In this document: positions 12,165-22,818 of the stretch, one piece after another
Numbering within the stretch: position 1 is the stretch's first letter
How the letters are laid out: each line of letters begins with the position of its first letter
Source: Nymphalis io
Lineage: Eukaryota > Arthropoda > Insecta > Lepidoptera > Nymphalidae
Assembly: GCF_905147045.1 (NCBI RefSeq)
Contig: NC_065888.1
Location: 6,205,001 to 6,269,000, forward strand
DNA length: 64,000 bases
Reading direction: 5' to 3'
Notes under the pieces: model-generated
Told to the model about the DNA's origin: nothing
The model's input: the letters and a program-made list of their open reading frames with translations, nothing else
Databases searched by the model: none
Made by a program: the position numbers and the translations under genes

Positions 12165-12385
12165 AATTTTATCTTCTTTTACCTTTAAATGCACTGAATG
12201 TAGCGTTTGTGTTGGCAGCATTTGTACAAGGTGTAGACTGAAAAGCAGCCTAGCTGAGACTACGACCTTTTCACCAAATTATGAAATATGATATTCTTAA
12301 CTCTTTTTTATGGTTTTGTACCTTAATTTTTTTTTGTCTTTGTTTCTTTTTGGTGAATAAAGTTATTTTATTATTATTATAATGA
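12165..12385 (+). mobile_element. Possible LINE 3' untranslated tail
   Basis: The sequence has a modest GC block ('ggtgtagactgaaaagcagc'), then 'ggtgaataaagttatttta' and a short run of TTA units. An AATAAA signal followed by a simple repeat is how many LINE copies end. No coding sequence accompanies it. The call is by resemblance only. Confidence 0.35.
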
Positions 12386-13611
12386 CGAAATTGGCTAGAT
12401 TTAACATTTATTATTTTTTAAATCAAACTTTCGTTAAATATTAGGAATGTTTTTTTGAAACAAGCTTAAAAATGGAATACTATTTATTTAATATTTTTTT
12501 GTACTTTTTTATTTCATATGATATTTACCCTTAAAATTTTTAATATAATATTCAAAAATAATGTCAGAACTCGAACAGAATTATAAACTTAAAATGAGAC
12601 AATAATAAAATAGATATTATGAAGAGAAAATGTAACAAAATATTTTAAATACCAGGCTACAATTATATGCGTTTAGCCAACGCGAAAAAACACTACTATT
12701 AAAATACAAAATTAGCATAGTGTTAAAATTAGCTTTATTTGCTTGGGATTTAGTCTAAAGTCTGTTTTTGGAAATAATTGTTAATCTATCGTACATACCA
12801 TAAGCATTGCTGATGACAACGATCTCTTTAATTTTATTTTAAAGTCATTCGTTAAAAATCGTTTCTCTACACAAACACTAGCGTATTTCTACTTTTATTT
12901 GCGTATAAAAGCAAAATTTGGACACTCTCCAAATTAACTCTTAGCCGAGGGTTGCAATTATATGCGGTGAAAACATTACTGCAATTGAGAGATAACAAAA
13001 CAAAATATAACAACGAAATTACTTATACGGCAATGAACTAGTGTATACGCAAATTGGATCTTTAATAATCACGATTATTTTATTTACAGAATTAAGTTAT
13101 TTAGCATGCATTAAATGATTAATTTAAGGAACATTATAGAATGATAATGTTAATATTAATATGTGTAGAAAATTACAACTATTAAAGCAATAATTTAAGC
13201 ACTTTATTAACCATATTCGTTAAATCATATTAAACAAACTTTTGCCGTGGCGGTCAATATTAAGATTATACCATATGTACTAATTTACAAGTACATATGA
13301 CATATTATAATATGCAAGTATGTTAAAACAAAACAGTTGCATTAATGAAAAGGCAATTTGAGACGACTGTGAAAAGATCAGAAGCGTCTATGGCGTGGCG
13401 TGAGTTCCAAAGATAGTAAGCACTGCCAACTTTAGCTCCGTATAGCTATTGAGAATAACAAAAAAAAATCCATATCCTCCTGCCGGCTTTAAAAATTCGG
13501 TCAGGAGGACAGGAACATAGAGATCTGTAGCTGTATAGTTACTAGATACATTCCATGGATTAGCCGCAAATGCGTAACAATTAGACAGAGTTTCTTTCTC
13601 TTTAATATTAA
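12386..13611. other. AT-rich noncoding DNA
   Basis: No gene. A short inverted repeat ('tcctcctg' at 13475-13482 and 'caggagga' at 13502-13509) could form a small hairpin. The block at 13370-13560 is less AT-rich and unassigned. Confidence 0.45.
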
Positions 13612-13622
13612 TATAGATTATA

Positions 13623-13939
13623 TATGGTTCAATTCCCAGGTCGGGCCATTAAAAAGCTATTGGATTTTTCTGTCAGAAAAATTCTCAGTAGCAGCCCGGA
13701 GTCTGGAAGTTGGAAGTGTGTACACTCCCGTGCCTCGGAAAGCACGTAAAGCCTCTGGTCCTGCGCCTGAACTCTTTCCGGTCGTGTCGAATTGCCATCC
13801 CATCGGATTATGAGAGTTAAGGAATAGAGAGTTCACATGTGTTTGCGCACACACTTGTGCACTATAATATCTCCTGTGTAGTTGGCTAATCTCTCTTGAG
13901 ATTGGCCGCCGTGGCCGAAATCGGTCTGCAGGACATTAT
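13623..13939 (+). mobile_element. SINE-C copy, 5'-truncated, with target-site duplication
   Basis: It begins just before the B box ('ggttcaattcccaggtcgg') and runs through 'gtagcagcccggagtctgg' and 'gcgcacacacttgtgcac' to 'ctgcaggacattat'. The 11-bp 'tatagattata' at 13612-13622 recurs at 13940-13950, which supports retroposition with loss of the tRNA-like A box. Confidence 0.85.
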
Positions 13940-14074
13940 TATAGATTATAATATAAAATTGTAATACAGGGGAATCTAAAACCAATGACATTAAAGGAAG
14001 CCATGCAATGTGTTATGTGTAAACCAATCAAAGGGTTATCGATTTAATTTTCGATATATCGTTCTCACCACTGA

Positions 14075-14343
14075 TCCGATCGCGTTGTTCATTGTCGCTC
14101 ACTGTTGAACGACAAACAGAGTAATAAATCAATCAAATGTGCGTTGGATCTAGCCACGATACGACCCAAGTCCTTTCGAAAAGCGATAGATAAATATTAT
14201 AGAGGTTACAATGAAAACGTAACAAGACCAGACGATTTAATATCCAAAAAGCTAGCCAATATACCAACCAAGCAACAATTCTGCAGTCCTAAGCACTTCA
14301 AATATCTGTCAATAATTTTGAGTATTTTTTGCAATAACTGAAA
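14075..14343 (+). other. Unassigned open frame, possibly coding-like
   Basis: A frame open from after the stop at 14072 to the TGA at 14341 encodes about 88 residues of mixed composition (for example 'RPKSFRKAIDKYYRGYN' and 'SKKLANIPTKQQFCSPKHF'). It looks less biased than typical AT-rich chance frames. There is no ATG near its start, I recognise no domain, and no clear splice sites support an exon. It may be chance or an old transposon remnant. Confidence 0.15.
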
Positions 14344-14771
14344 CGTTGACGCAAACTGTTTTTACAACCTTTTATTTATAAATGTTCGTTTCAGTACACA
14401 GAATAAATGAAAACTTGTTTTTAAAAAGCCTTTTGTTTAATGAAAAAATATTATAGGATTCAATTAGCTTTGTATGCTTGTAATTAATTTTCAATAATAT
14501 TTTTTGATTAATTCCTTATGTACAATATAAAATGAATTTTTATTATTATTTTAAAGTAAACTACAACGTTTAACAAATAACTGATTATATACAACTCATA
14601 TTTATGAGACGGTAAATAGTAATATCGACTCGATATTGGTAAAATAATTAATCTGTAATACGTAGCATGAAGCTGTGACAGAAAAAAATGCACTCATTGC
14701 ATTGTAAAAATTCCAAACCGTTTTTCTACCTCCTGGGAACAAAACATTCTTATTATATTACAAATTTTTGG

Positions 14772-14778
<7 letters not shown>

Positions 14779-14820
<42 letters not shown>
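14779..14820. repeat. (TA)21 microsatellite
   Basis: An uninterrupted TA dinucleotide run of 42 bp, directly followed by the 76-bp palindrome. Confidence 0.95.
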
Positions 14821-14829
<9 letters not shown>

Positions 14830-14896
14830 AAAAACTTTCCTTTCTTCTTATTATATATATATATAATAAGAAGAAAGGAAAGTTTTTATTATAATA
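14821..14896. repeat. Perfect 76-bp palindrome, no loop
   Basis: Bases 14821-14858 are the exact reverse complement of 14859-14896, giving 38-bp arms with zero spacer. The arms combine an AT-rich outer part, a C/T-rich strip ('aaactttcctttcttctta') and a central ATAT core. Perfect loopless palindromes are unstable in replication and hard to assemble, so this one is either recent or partly an assembly artefact. Confidence 0.92.
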
Positions 14897-15816
14897 ACTT
14901 TTTATTATTTTCTTTTCTTTCTTCTAATATAATAATAAATATGAAAATAATAAAGAGCAAAAAAAACATTTTATTCGGAGCAATTATAAAGATTTGTAAA
15001 GGCAACAAAGTCAACATATATTTTTGTCAAATAAGGTTTTTCTTAAAAATCCATTATTCTGACCATCAAACTTCGCCTATTGATATATAACACTTTTGAC
15101 ATATATTTCACCAAGTTCAATCATTTATAACTTAGACCACACGTGACGTCTAGTGTCCAGTAATCCTGTCATGGTGCGACAACCATTGATGGGATTATGT
15201 ACATTGTATTTCGTGCACATGAATTAGAAAGTAAATAGAGATATAACAGAAATTGTAATTGGAACAGATAATTTATGTTGATTTATGTCGTGACAAGACG
15301 AACTAGATTACCAGGCTTTGTACCCGGTTATTGTTCACATGGAGGATAGTTGTTCAGACGCGCCGCACGTGTTGCGCATAATTATGACGTAATTGCTTTT
15401 ATTTACTGCTCTTCCCGATTTTTTATGCAAAAAAGCTAGAAGTATAATCAATCATACATTAATATGCAATCATTTAATCAATCAACCGTATTAAATATAA
15501 TATTGTTGAGGTCAAACAAATAACAACTGTCATACACAGATAAACCGTATCTGTATGAATGACGTACATAAGATTAAAAAAGAAAAATCTACAGTCTGTA
15601 AATATCTTACCGTAGAGCGATTCTCTAAGAACAAGTTAGAAACTCACCGCAGAAAACGGTCTTGAAATGTTAAAAAATGATATTAACCGTAATTATTATA
15701 ACATTTCAAGAATACACGCGTCAAATTAGTATATCAACATAAGTCGCTTGTCAATATTTCATGGGTGATAAATGAAGCGAGTTCTTACAGAATAGCTCCT
15801 CTAGACTAACATCTTT
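14897..15816. other. AT-rich noncoding DNA
   Basis: Polypyrimidine and AT-rich DNA, then a less biased stretch at 15100-15420 with no repeat I recognise. No gene. Confidence 0.45.
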
Positions 15817-15939
15817 TCTCTTGGAGAAGGTTGTAGCTTATTCCACGAAGCTGCTTCAATGCGGGTTGGTGGATGCAAATATAGCAGGATTTCATCCGAG
15901 ATATGCAAGTTTACTAACAACGATTTCTTTCACTGCTGA
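15817..15939 (-). mobile_element. SINE-B fragment (body)
   Basis: Contains the inverted body motifs 'gtagcttattccacgaagc' and 'atgcgggttggtgg' known from complete copies. The head and the terminal 'cccagcagtggga' are missing. Confidence 0.65.
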
Positions 15940-17902
15940 TTTCACTGATGATTTTAAAAACAAATTTAGGATATGAAACTTCAGCGGTGCTATTTGAATC
16001 CGTAATTTTATCATGGCTCGGGAGATGATAATTCTTAATGAAACTTATCATTGAATTGTGACAGCTTATGCAGGTAAAACAGCATGTAAGGCGTATTTTT
16101 TATTCAAAAAACAGCTATTTCTAAGTGGTCTAAGATTGGTTTCTAACGCCATGGAATAAACTCTGATGCAAATTAATGTACCTGACTCGCACTTGAAATA
16201 ATTAACCTTATGCGTTATTATTATTAAGAAAAATTCTCAATTTTCATTGGAGATTTAAAAATCTATCTCCTACCAATTTACCGTAAGCCTTCACTAAGAC
16301 CTACGTATGATATTTTCTGAACACAAATCCCGTCTGTCCGCTCTCGTATTGGATTATAGGAAGTCAGATTGAATGAGCTTGACCGTAAAACAGGATAGCA
16401 ATTGCTGGTAGAGCGGGACGAAATATAGTACGTCGCCTATTAAACTCAGCAGCGTAAAATTCCATGGCATCGTAAATACTTTTTTAAAACGAGGAAGGAG
16501 TAAGCAACCCGTAACGTAACTTTTAAAATTAGATTTTATTTTATACGCAATTAAGTTGATTTTCAATTTGAAGTGTTATAACAACGGGTCTTTGAACGGA
16601 CTTAATAATTTCGAAGGCGTGCCTAGTTGGCCGTCCGAGGGATTTTGAGATTTGTCGCTGATTTTTTATTGCTATTGTGGAATTATTATCGCCACGGGGC
16701 GGAGGTGGACAAATAGTTTTCTTACAGTCTGCGTTGAAGCCCAAATGAATCGACGATTTTTTCAATATATCGGTTTTATTGTTCGAATCTCTCTTGTCCA
16801 CTGATATTTAAAGGCTTAATAAAAAGTCGCACTGATGGATGTTTTTTTGTAAACAATTGTATGTAACTATAACGTAACTATTTACTAATTCCACACTTCA
16901 AAGCAAAAGAGTTGTTTGTATTTTAAAATTACTTATCACTCAGCTTCGATTATTTCTTTTATTTACTCAATCTACGAATATTCGGTAATATCCGCAATAG
17001 ATATTATTAATATTATTATTTATGGGTTATTTAAATATGTTGTATTTGATAAATATAATAAAAAATAAAATAAACATGTTTTGTTACCAGTTATTAATAA
17101 TAAAAATTATATTCAATATTGAAATAATGAAGAAAATTTTGAATTTATCCGACATAGATCAAAGCTATGATTCTTAACTTCGTATTACGATATTTATTTT
17201 ATGACCCATTTTACCAACGATGCTTCCTGTCTTGAATAGAATATCAAAAACATAATCAGGCCGTGTCATTGTAACCCTTAAAAGAACCTCGTCATCTATC
17301 ATCACGTCACGATGCGTCTGCTCGTGAAAAGAGGCGAAATACAACATTTTTTTTCAATACGTCGTGTCATATGACAAAGCGGTCTACGTAAAAAATTATA
17401 AAAACTGACCACGCGGTTGTAAATTCTGCGTATTAGCAATAGAGGTTAATTTTCCTTGGCAGATTTTTTGTTCAGCTTATACGTGTTTGAGTGTACATAT
17501 GTAGGCCTGGGGCTTCGTAGATGCGGTTATTAGCACCAATTCAGAGGGGTGAATATCTGAGCCTTAATTTGCTTACGGTGCTTTGAAAATATGTACATAT
17601 ATTACAAATATTATATGCGTGGCGTATTTTTCGTATGAAAATCCGAACGTTTTTGACGGATTTACGTATTAGCGTAACGTTTGATGTTAACTCACGCGTG
17701 ATTTTTCCGTGTAAGTAGCTAATTATAGTTTTAATTTTGATATTTTATGAATGATACAACGGAATGTAAAATGCAGAAGAAAAATAAGATTATTTTTTCT
17801 TTTATAAGCCGAAGTTACGATGCCATATACACAAGAAAATCTTACGTTTAGAAAAGCAGTCAGCGTGTATAAATAAATAATAATAATGATTATAATAATA
17901 AT
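15940..17902. other. Unique, less AT-biased noncoding stretch
   Basis: Apart from one short AT-rich gap, this is the longest repeat-free stretch with balanced composition, notably 16300-16800 and 17220-17700. A minus-strand frame at 16541-16801 encodes 86 residues with no domain I recognise. The region may hold cis-regulatory DNA or an unrecognised exon, but nothing in the sequence proves it. Confidence 0.35.
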
Positions 17903-17903
17903 A

Positions 17904-18153
17904 TCCTGGGACATTATTCACACACGGCCATCTGATCCCAAACTAAGCAGAGCTTATACTATGGAAGCCAGACAAATTATATACTACATATACTACTTTT
18001 CTTTTGTAAATACATACTTATATAGATAATTACACCCAGACTTAGGACAAACAGACATATTCATACACACAAATGTCTGTCCTGGGTGGGAATCTAACCC
18101 ACAAGCTTCAGCGTGAAAGGCGAGTATATCTCAACCACGCCAACCGGCCCGTC
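17904..18153 (-). mobile_element. SINE-D (tRNA-derived)
   Basis: Read on the minus strand the head begins 'gacgggccggttggcgtgg'. It has an A-box-like stretch, then 'ttgtgggttagattcccac' as a B-box-like region and 'cccaggacagacatttgtg'. The 3' part runs to 'gtgtgaataatgtcccagga'. Position and sequence fit a tRNA-derived SINE different from SINE-B and SINE-C. A single copy was seen in this window. Confidence 0.7.
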
Positions 18154-18250
18154 AAAGATAAAAGAGACATCGATTATACATCGAGAAGATGTTTTTTTAT
18201 TCTTACAATATTAGTGCAACAGGCGGTTACACTATGTAATGTAAATTTAC

Positions 18251-18517
18251 GAGGATCGTGGGTTCAAACCCGGGCAAGCACCTCTGAATTTTCATGTGCT
18301 TAATTTCTGTTTATAATTCATCTCGTGCTTTTCGGTGAAGGAAAACATCGTGAGGAAACCTGCATGTGTCTAATTTCATCGAAATTCTGCCACATGTGTA
18401 TTCCACCAATCCGCATTTGAGCAGCGTGGTGAAATAAGCTCCAAACCTTCTCCTCAAATAGGGAGAGGAGGCCTTAGCCCAGCAGTGGGACATTTACAGG
18501 CTGTTACTTTTTTTTTA
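18251..18517 (+). mobile_element. SINE-B copy, 5'-truncated
   Basis: Starts just before the B box ('gggttcaaacccgggcaag') and lacks the A box. The body and tail ('gcccagcagtgggacattt', 'aggctgttact') are intact and end in a T-rich run. A second truncated copy follows at once in the same orientation. Confidence 0.85.
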
Positions 18518-18518
18518 C

Positions 18519-18729
18519 TTTTAATTTGTGGTTATAATTCATTTCGTGCTTGACGGTGAAGGATAACATCATGAGGAAACCTGCATGTGTCTAATTTCGT
18601 TAAAATTATGCCACATGTGTATTCTACCAACCCGCAATGGAGCAGCGTGTTAGAATAAGCTCCAAACCTTCTCCTCAAAAGGGAGAGGAGGCCTTAGCCC
18701 AGCAGTGGGACATTCACAGGCTGTTACTG
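18519..18729 (+). mobile_element. SINE-B copy, strongly 5'-truncated, in tandem
   Basis: Begins inside the body ('taatttgtggttataattc') directly after the tail of the previous copy and ends 'gcccagcagtgggacattc' plus 'aggctgttactg'. It differs from its neighbour at many positions, so this is not a recent tandem duplication. Two insertions or a dimeric transcript are possible. Confidence 0.85.
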
Positions 18730-18871
18730 TTTATATTATTGTTAATTAGTGAAAAGCCAATTTAAGAGAAAATACATAAAATAACTTTTCCAGAAATTGT
18801 CTGAGTAATTTATAAGTTTATAAGCACTGAAAGAAAAAACAATATTATAATAGGAAAAATAATTAAGTTAC

Positions 18872-18931
18872 TTAATTGGTTACTTACTTTGTGTTGTAAA
18901 TACTTACAACACAAAGTAAGTAACCAATTAA
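18872..18931. repeat. Perfect hairpin, 28-bp arms, 4-base loop
   Basis: Arms 18872-18899 and 18904-18931 are exact reverse complements; the loop is 'atac'. Each arm contains 'ggttacttactttgtgttg' or its complement. No element body flanks it. Confidence 0.92.
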
Positions 18932-19027
18932 ATTTAATTTTTGTGATACCACAAATGGACATAAAGTACAAAATTTTGGAGATAGTCATGACGTTTTTTT
19001 AAATATACATTCAGAAAAAAAAACTAC

Positions 19028-19049
19028 CTCAAATAATGCATTATTTGAG
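19028..19049. repeat. Perfect 22-bp palindrome
   Basis: The sequence reads the same on both strands (11-bp arm 'ctcaaataatg', no loop). It lies about 100 bp from the 28-bp hairpin. Confidence 0.9.
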
Positions 19050-19258
19050 TAATAAATTGTTCGTAAATATTCCCTAATTAAGGGCAAAGTTTATATAATT
19101 AGGTTTAAGAAGTTTATTTCTCATCAAGAACTTCACTTTCACTTACACGAGAAACTAATTACATAGTTTTCTTTTATCTATATTATAATTATCTATGTAT
19201 GCAAAACAAAAGTACATATATATTAATTCCAATCCGACATAATTGGATGATCTTGAAT

Positions 19259-19355
19259 AATTATAAAGACAAATTAAGCACGTGAAGGTGATTGCCGGGC
19301 TTGCACTCGAGATTCTTGGTTCAAATTCACGAGTTGCCTAGCCAACTCAGCTATT
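19259..19355 (-). mobile_element. SINE-B head fragment
   Basis: Inverted head motifs are present: 'aaattaagcacgtgaag', 'gccgggcttgcactcgagat' and 'gcctagccaactcagctatt'. This is the tRNA-like 5' part only, and decayed. Confidence 0.6.
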
Positions 19356-19844
19356 ATGAAAATGATAACATTTTATTTAAAACATTAATACTACCGTCCC
19401 ATGGAAGCCAGAATCGAGTGCGGAATCAACTCATTACATCCACGGTTATTTGGCACGTCTGTTGGCAGCGCTTGGTGTTTTGGTAGTTACAGAATCATCG
19501 CCGATTTGGCACTCTTGTCGAACATTAGCAAAATGCTGACACCGAAACGGGCTTGCCAGTTCCGTAAAAAGTAATAGCAAGTTTCGTTGGATCGTCTCGT
19601 GATATCGAATTTTGCGTTTAATACATTCAAGCCGGGCGAATGTAATATCGTAAAGACAGTATTATATTATAACTAAATTAAACTGCTTTAATATGGAATT
19701 TGAATATGAAATTTGCTTAAGTTTTTATTTCATTTTTGTGAAAAATCTTCAATAAGAATTTCTATAGAGGCAAATGTAGGCGTTAAAAATTTTATGGATA
19801 ATTTAAATTTTAATGCAGTTATTTTAGGTAAGCCCTACCTATAA
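19356..19844. other. Noncoding DNA
   Basis: Unique sequence with moderate composition at 19390-19640 and AT-rich DNA after it. No gene or repeat assigned. Confidence 0.4.
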
Positions 19845-20011
19845 CATAAAAAATGAGTAAATGGGTCACTTGATGGTAAGTGGTCACCATTGCCCATAGA
19901 CATTGGTAATATATGAAATATTAACCATTTCTTACATCGCCAATGCGCCACCAACCTAGAAGAAACGTGGTGAAGTAAGTACCTTCTTCTCAAATGAGAG
20001 GAATTTGCTGT
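19845..20011 (-). mobile_element. SINE-A 3' fragment joined to a SINE-B tail scrap
   Basis: The plus strand shows 'cacttgatggtaagtggtca', 'gcccatagacattgg' and 'aatgcgccaccaacct', all inverted SINE-A. From about 19966 the sequence switches to plus-sense SINE-B body ('gtggtgaagtaagtacc', 'ctcaaatgagagg', 'tgctgttact'). The SINE-A part is minus sense and the SINE-B scrap is plus sense. Confidence 0.6.
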
Positions 20012-20057
20012 TACTAAGTGATAACTAATATATTTACTAAGTGATAACTAATATATT
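20012..20057. repeat. 23-bp direct tandem duplication
   Basis: Bases 20012-20034 are repeated exactly at 20035-20057 (unit begins 'tactaagtgataactaata'). It abuts the SINE-B tail scrap. Confidence 0.9.
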
Positions 20058-20552
20058 GACCTCCAATTATAAAATTTCGGTTTTATAGCAATTTCATAAT
20101 TGGTATCGGGTTTTTAAAAATCGTACCCCAAAACGAATTTACCATTGATTCAGTACTCACAAAATTCACGAAATGATTTATTATTTGTGTCAAGTTTGTT
20201 TCTCTCGCTTATGATTTAAACATATTCATGTAGCCTCTTTATATATTCAACTAATTCTTTGATCCATCAGTATCAAAAAGTTGCGAGACACGCGCGTGCC
20301 TTAAAGAAATTCAAATAAATTACCTCGCATTGCTTACACGTATAACAAAAGTTAAGAAGCCTGTACTATGGAGACATTGTTTGAAGTGAATTAGAAATGA
20401 GTTCGAAGTGAGATAAGTTGAACAAAATGATTTTAATTTTAAAACTAATTCATTTGTTTTATCTATTAATAAGTTCTCAGATGTGTTTCAAAACGTTTTG
20501 GATCGTTATTTTATGCTATGGTCTGATAATAAGTTAGTGTAAATCCAAAATC
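20058..20552. other. Noncoding DNA
   Basis: No gene or repeat recognised. Confidence 0.45.
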
Positions 20553-20609
20553 TATGGGGGAGGCTTTCGTCCAGCAGTGGACGGCAAAAGGCTGAAAAAA
20601 AAAAATCCA
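20553..20609 (+). mobile_element. LINE 3' tail fragment with poly(A)
   Basis: The sequence 'gggggaggctttcgtccagc' is followed by 'agtggacggcaaaaggctg' and A11. It matches the layout of a LINE tail common in Lepidoptera. The 'ccagcagtgg...aggctg' order is shared with the SINE-B tail. Confidence 0.6.
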
Positions 20610-21372
20610 AACTAAAAGTCGAACTTCAAAGGCAATCTTAGAAGTCTTATATTTATGTATATATATAAATACAAACTCAATTCAATTTATCTACTTGTCT
20701 GGCTTATTAAAAGAATAATAATAAACCACATATGAATTTAATATTAATATGAATAGATATTACATAATAATTTTTTATTTTTTTATTTTAGTTCGAGTAA
20801 AAGGAGTAGAGGTATATAATTTGTATGCATAAACATGTAATCTATCACGTTAGTGAGAAAATGGTAGCATTTTCATTTAGGTATTATTTTATGAATGAAA
20901 GTTACTAGACCTTGATTATATACAAATTATTTATTAATATTAATAAACGAAATTAAAAATAAAAATATATTTTGCACATCATTGAAGCATGCTCGTAAAT
21001 TAAATGAAACAATCTGATTTTGTTGATGAATTTATAATATAATATATTTCTTAATACACGGCAAATATCTAATTTATTTTGATAGCATCATTGAACATAC
21101 AAAATTTAAAGTAAGTCGTGTACATAAGGTTTTAAGTAATATATATATTTTTAATTAGTGATAAGCACGCATCATTATTACGATGATATTTTTTCAAGAA
21201 ACGGGTTACAAGTTGGTGGGTTTTTCTGTTTACGAATTCTGAGTTACAATTTTCAGAAACTTAACTGTATTGACCTAATCTCCAGCCGTGTCAGCGATCC
21301 CATCGAACTAAACGGATGTAGCTCAGTGTAATTACCAAATAATAAGGATCAACCACGAAATTAAAGATAATT

Positions 21373-21374
<2 letters not shown>
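20610..21374. other. AT-rich noncoding DNA
   Basis: No gene or recognisable element. Confidence 0.5.

Positions 21375-21446
<72 letters not shown>
21375..21446. repeat. (AT)36 microsatellite
   Basis: 72 bp of uninterrupted AT dinucleotides ending exactly where the poly(T) of a minus-sense SINE-A begins. Confidence 0.95.
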
Positions 21447-21449
<3 letters not shown>

Positions 21450-21733
21450 TTATAGAATAGGAAGGTGGACGAGCATATGGGCCACCTGATGGTAAGTGGT
21501 CACCAAACGCCCTTAGACATTTCCATTGTAAGAAATGTCAACCATCGCTTATAGCCAATGCGCCACAAACCTTGGGAACTAAGATTTTATGTCCCTTGTG
21601 CCTGTAATTACACTGGCTCACTCACCCTTCAAACCGGAACACAACAATATCAAGTATTGCTGTTTTGCGGTAGAATATCTGATGAGTGGGGGATACCTAC
21701 CCAGACGAGCTTGCACAAAGCCCTACCACCAGT
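21447..21733 (-). mobile_element. SINE-A, full length
   Basis: Plus strand: poly(T), 'gaataggaaggtggacgag', 'ccacctgatggtaagtggtc', the full body, and the terminus 'agccctaccaccagt'. It is one of the least diverged copies and is very similar to the copy at 60.1 kb. Confidence 0.9.
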
Positions 21734-22633
21734 ACAAGATAAAAATATGTATAAAATTTTATTCAACAGTTCTTCAAAAGTTGTCTGAAAAGTCTCATAA
21801 AATCTCGTACTAGCGTTTGATATTAAAGGACAAACATCCAAAAATTCGGGTTTTCGTTAATATAATGATTCCTATGCCTTAAACGATATTTGCATATATA
21901 ATAAAAGTTTTTGAGATAGACAGCAAAGAGTGAGCAGCGCTCAGTTATAATTTATACATAGCATTATAAATAGTTATACGTGAATCCCGTAAATATTATA
22001 ATTTGTACGTTGTATAAAGTTAATTATTCACTAAAGTAATAATTATGTAAAAGTTTATTATTTATTAACTAGTATATTATATCTAAAAATATTATTCATA
22101 AAATAATATTCGTTTAATAATACTCAGGTTTGAGCTTGACTATTTTATGTGTTATGATTATTCGAAAACGGCTCAACCGCTGGTCAACCTAGTTGAATCC
22201 ATATACTTTACTTTTAATATACCTTTTACCACAAAATCTGCAAAATATTCATGGATTTTGTTTTACACCGATTTGGAAGATTTGACCTCACTTATATCTT
22301 TAATCGTAAATTTTATTTTTAAGAAAAGTCGCTTTTGTAAGTTCTTGGTTATCAATATTTGCCTGTCGTAACTTGGCTTTCAATAAAGCTTTCACTGGTG
22401 TTAGCCCACCCGACAACTAGTTTAAATTATTTGACAAACTATATTAATCCTTATCAAAATTATTAATTCGTTTATTATAAGCGCTTTTAGCATATAAAAC
22501 AACATTGCCGGTTTTGTATTTAATTAAATCATTCTGTCTTGAATTGCTATAAATTAGTAATAAATAAAAGTAACTTTAATATTATTTCATTAGGTGTATG
22601 CATATATTATAATATTGTGTTGTTTTATTTTTC
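21734..22633. other. AT-rich noncoding DNA
   Basis: A 75-codon plus-strand frame at 22147-22371 has no recognisable domain and is treated as chance. Otherwise featureless. Confidence 0.45.
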
Positions 22634-22818
22634 CCTTCCTCTTACAACCCGGGTGCCTTCAAACGAGGCATGAAGAGGCATCTTGCAGGCCGGCAAGGCG
22701 GAGCGGCTAGTGCACAACATTCTTCCCGACTGTACTGGCTGTCGTCGCGTTTGGATTCTACTACCACTTACCATCAGGTGGAGTAGTCATTTGCCTTCCC
22801 GGCAAATATAAAAAAAAT
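22634..22818 (+). mobile_element. 5'-truncated LINE 3' end (same family as 50.2-53.0 kb)
   Basis: Only the last part of the ORF and the tail remain. The frame reads 'GAFKRGMKRHLAGRQGG', as in the other copy ('GSFKRGVKRQLAGRQG', minus strand near 50400). It then continues through 'ctaccacttaccatcaggtg' and 'catttgccttcccggcaaat' to an A-rich tail. It shows the LINE tail in plus sense and allows the shared motif with SINE-A to be read directly. Confidence 0.85.

Noticed and set aside
16541..16801. 86-residue minus-strand protein
   Set aside because: No recognisable domain, no splice or promoter evidence. It is kept only as part of an unassigned block.
22147..22371. 74-residue plus-strand frame
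   Set aside because: Biased to Phe, Ile, Leu, Ser and Lys as expected from AT-rich DNA; no motif.
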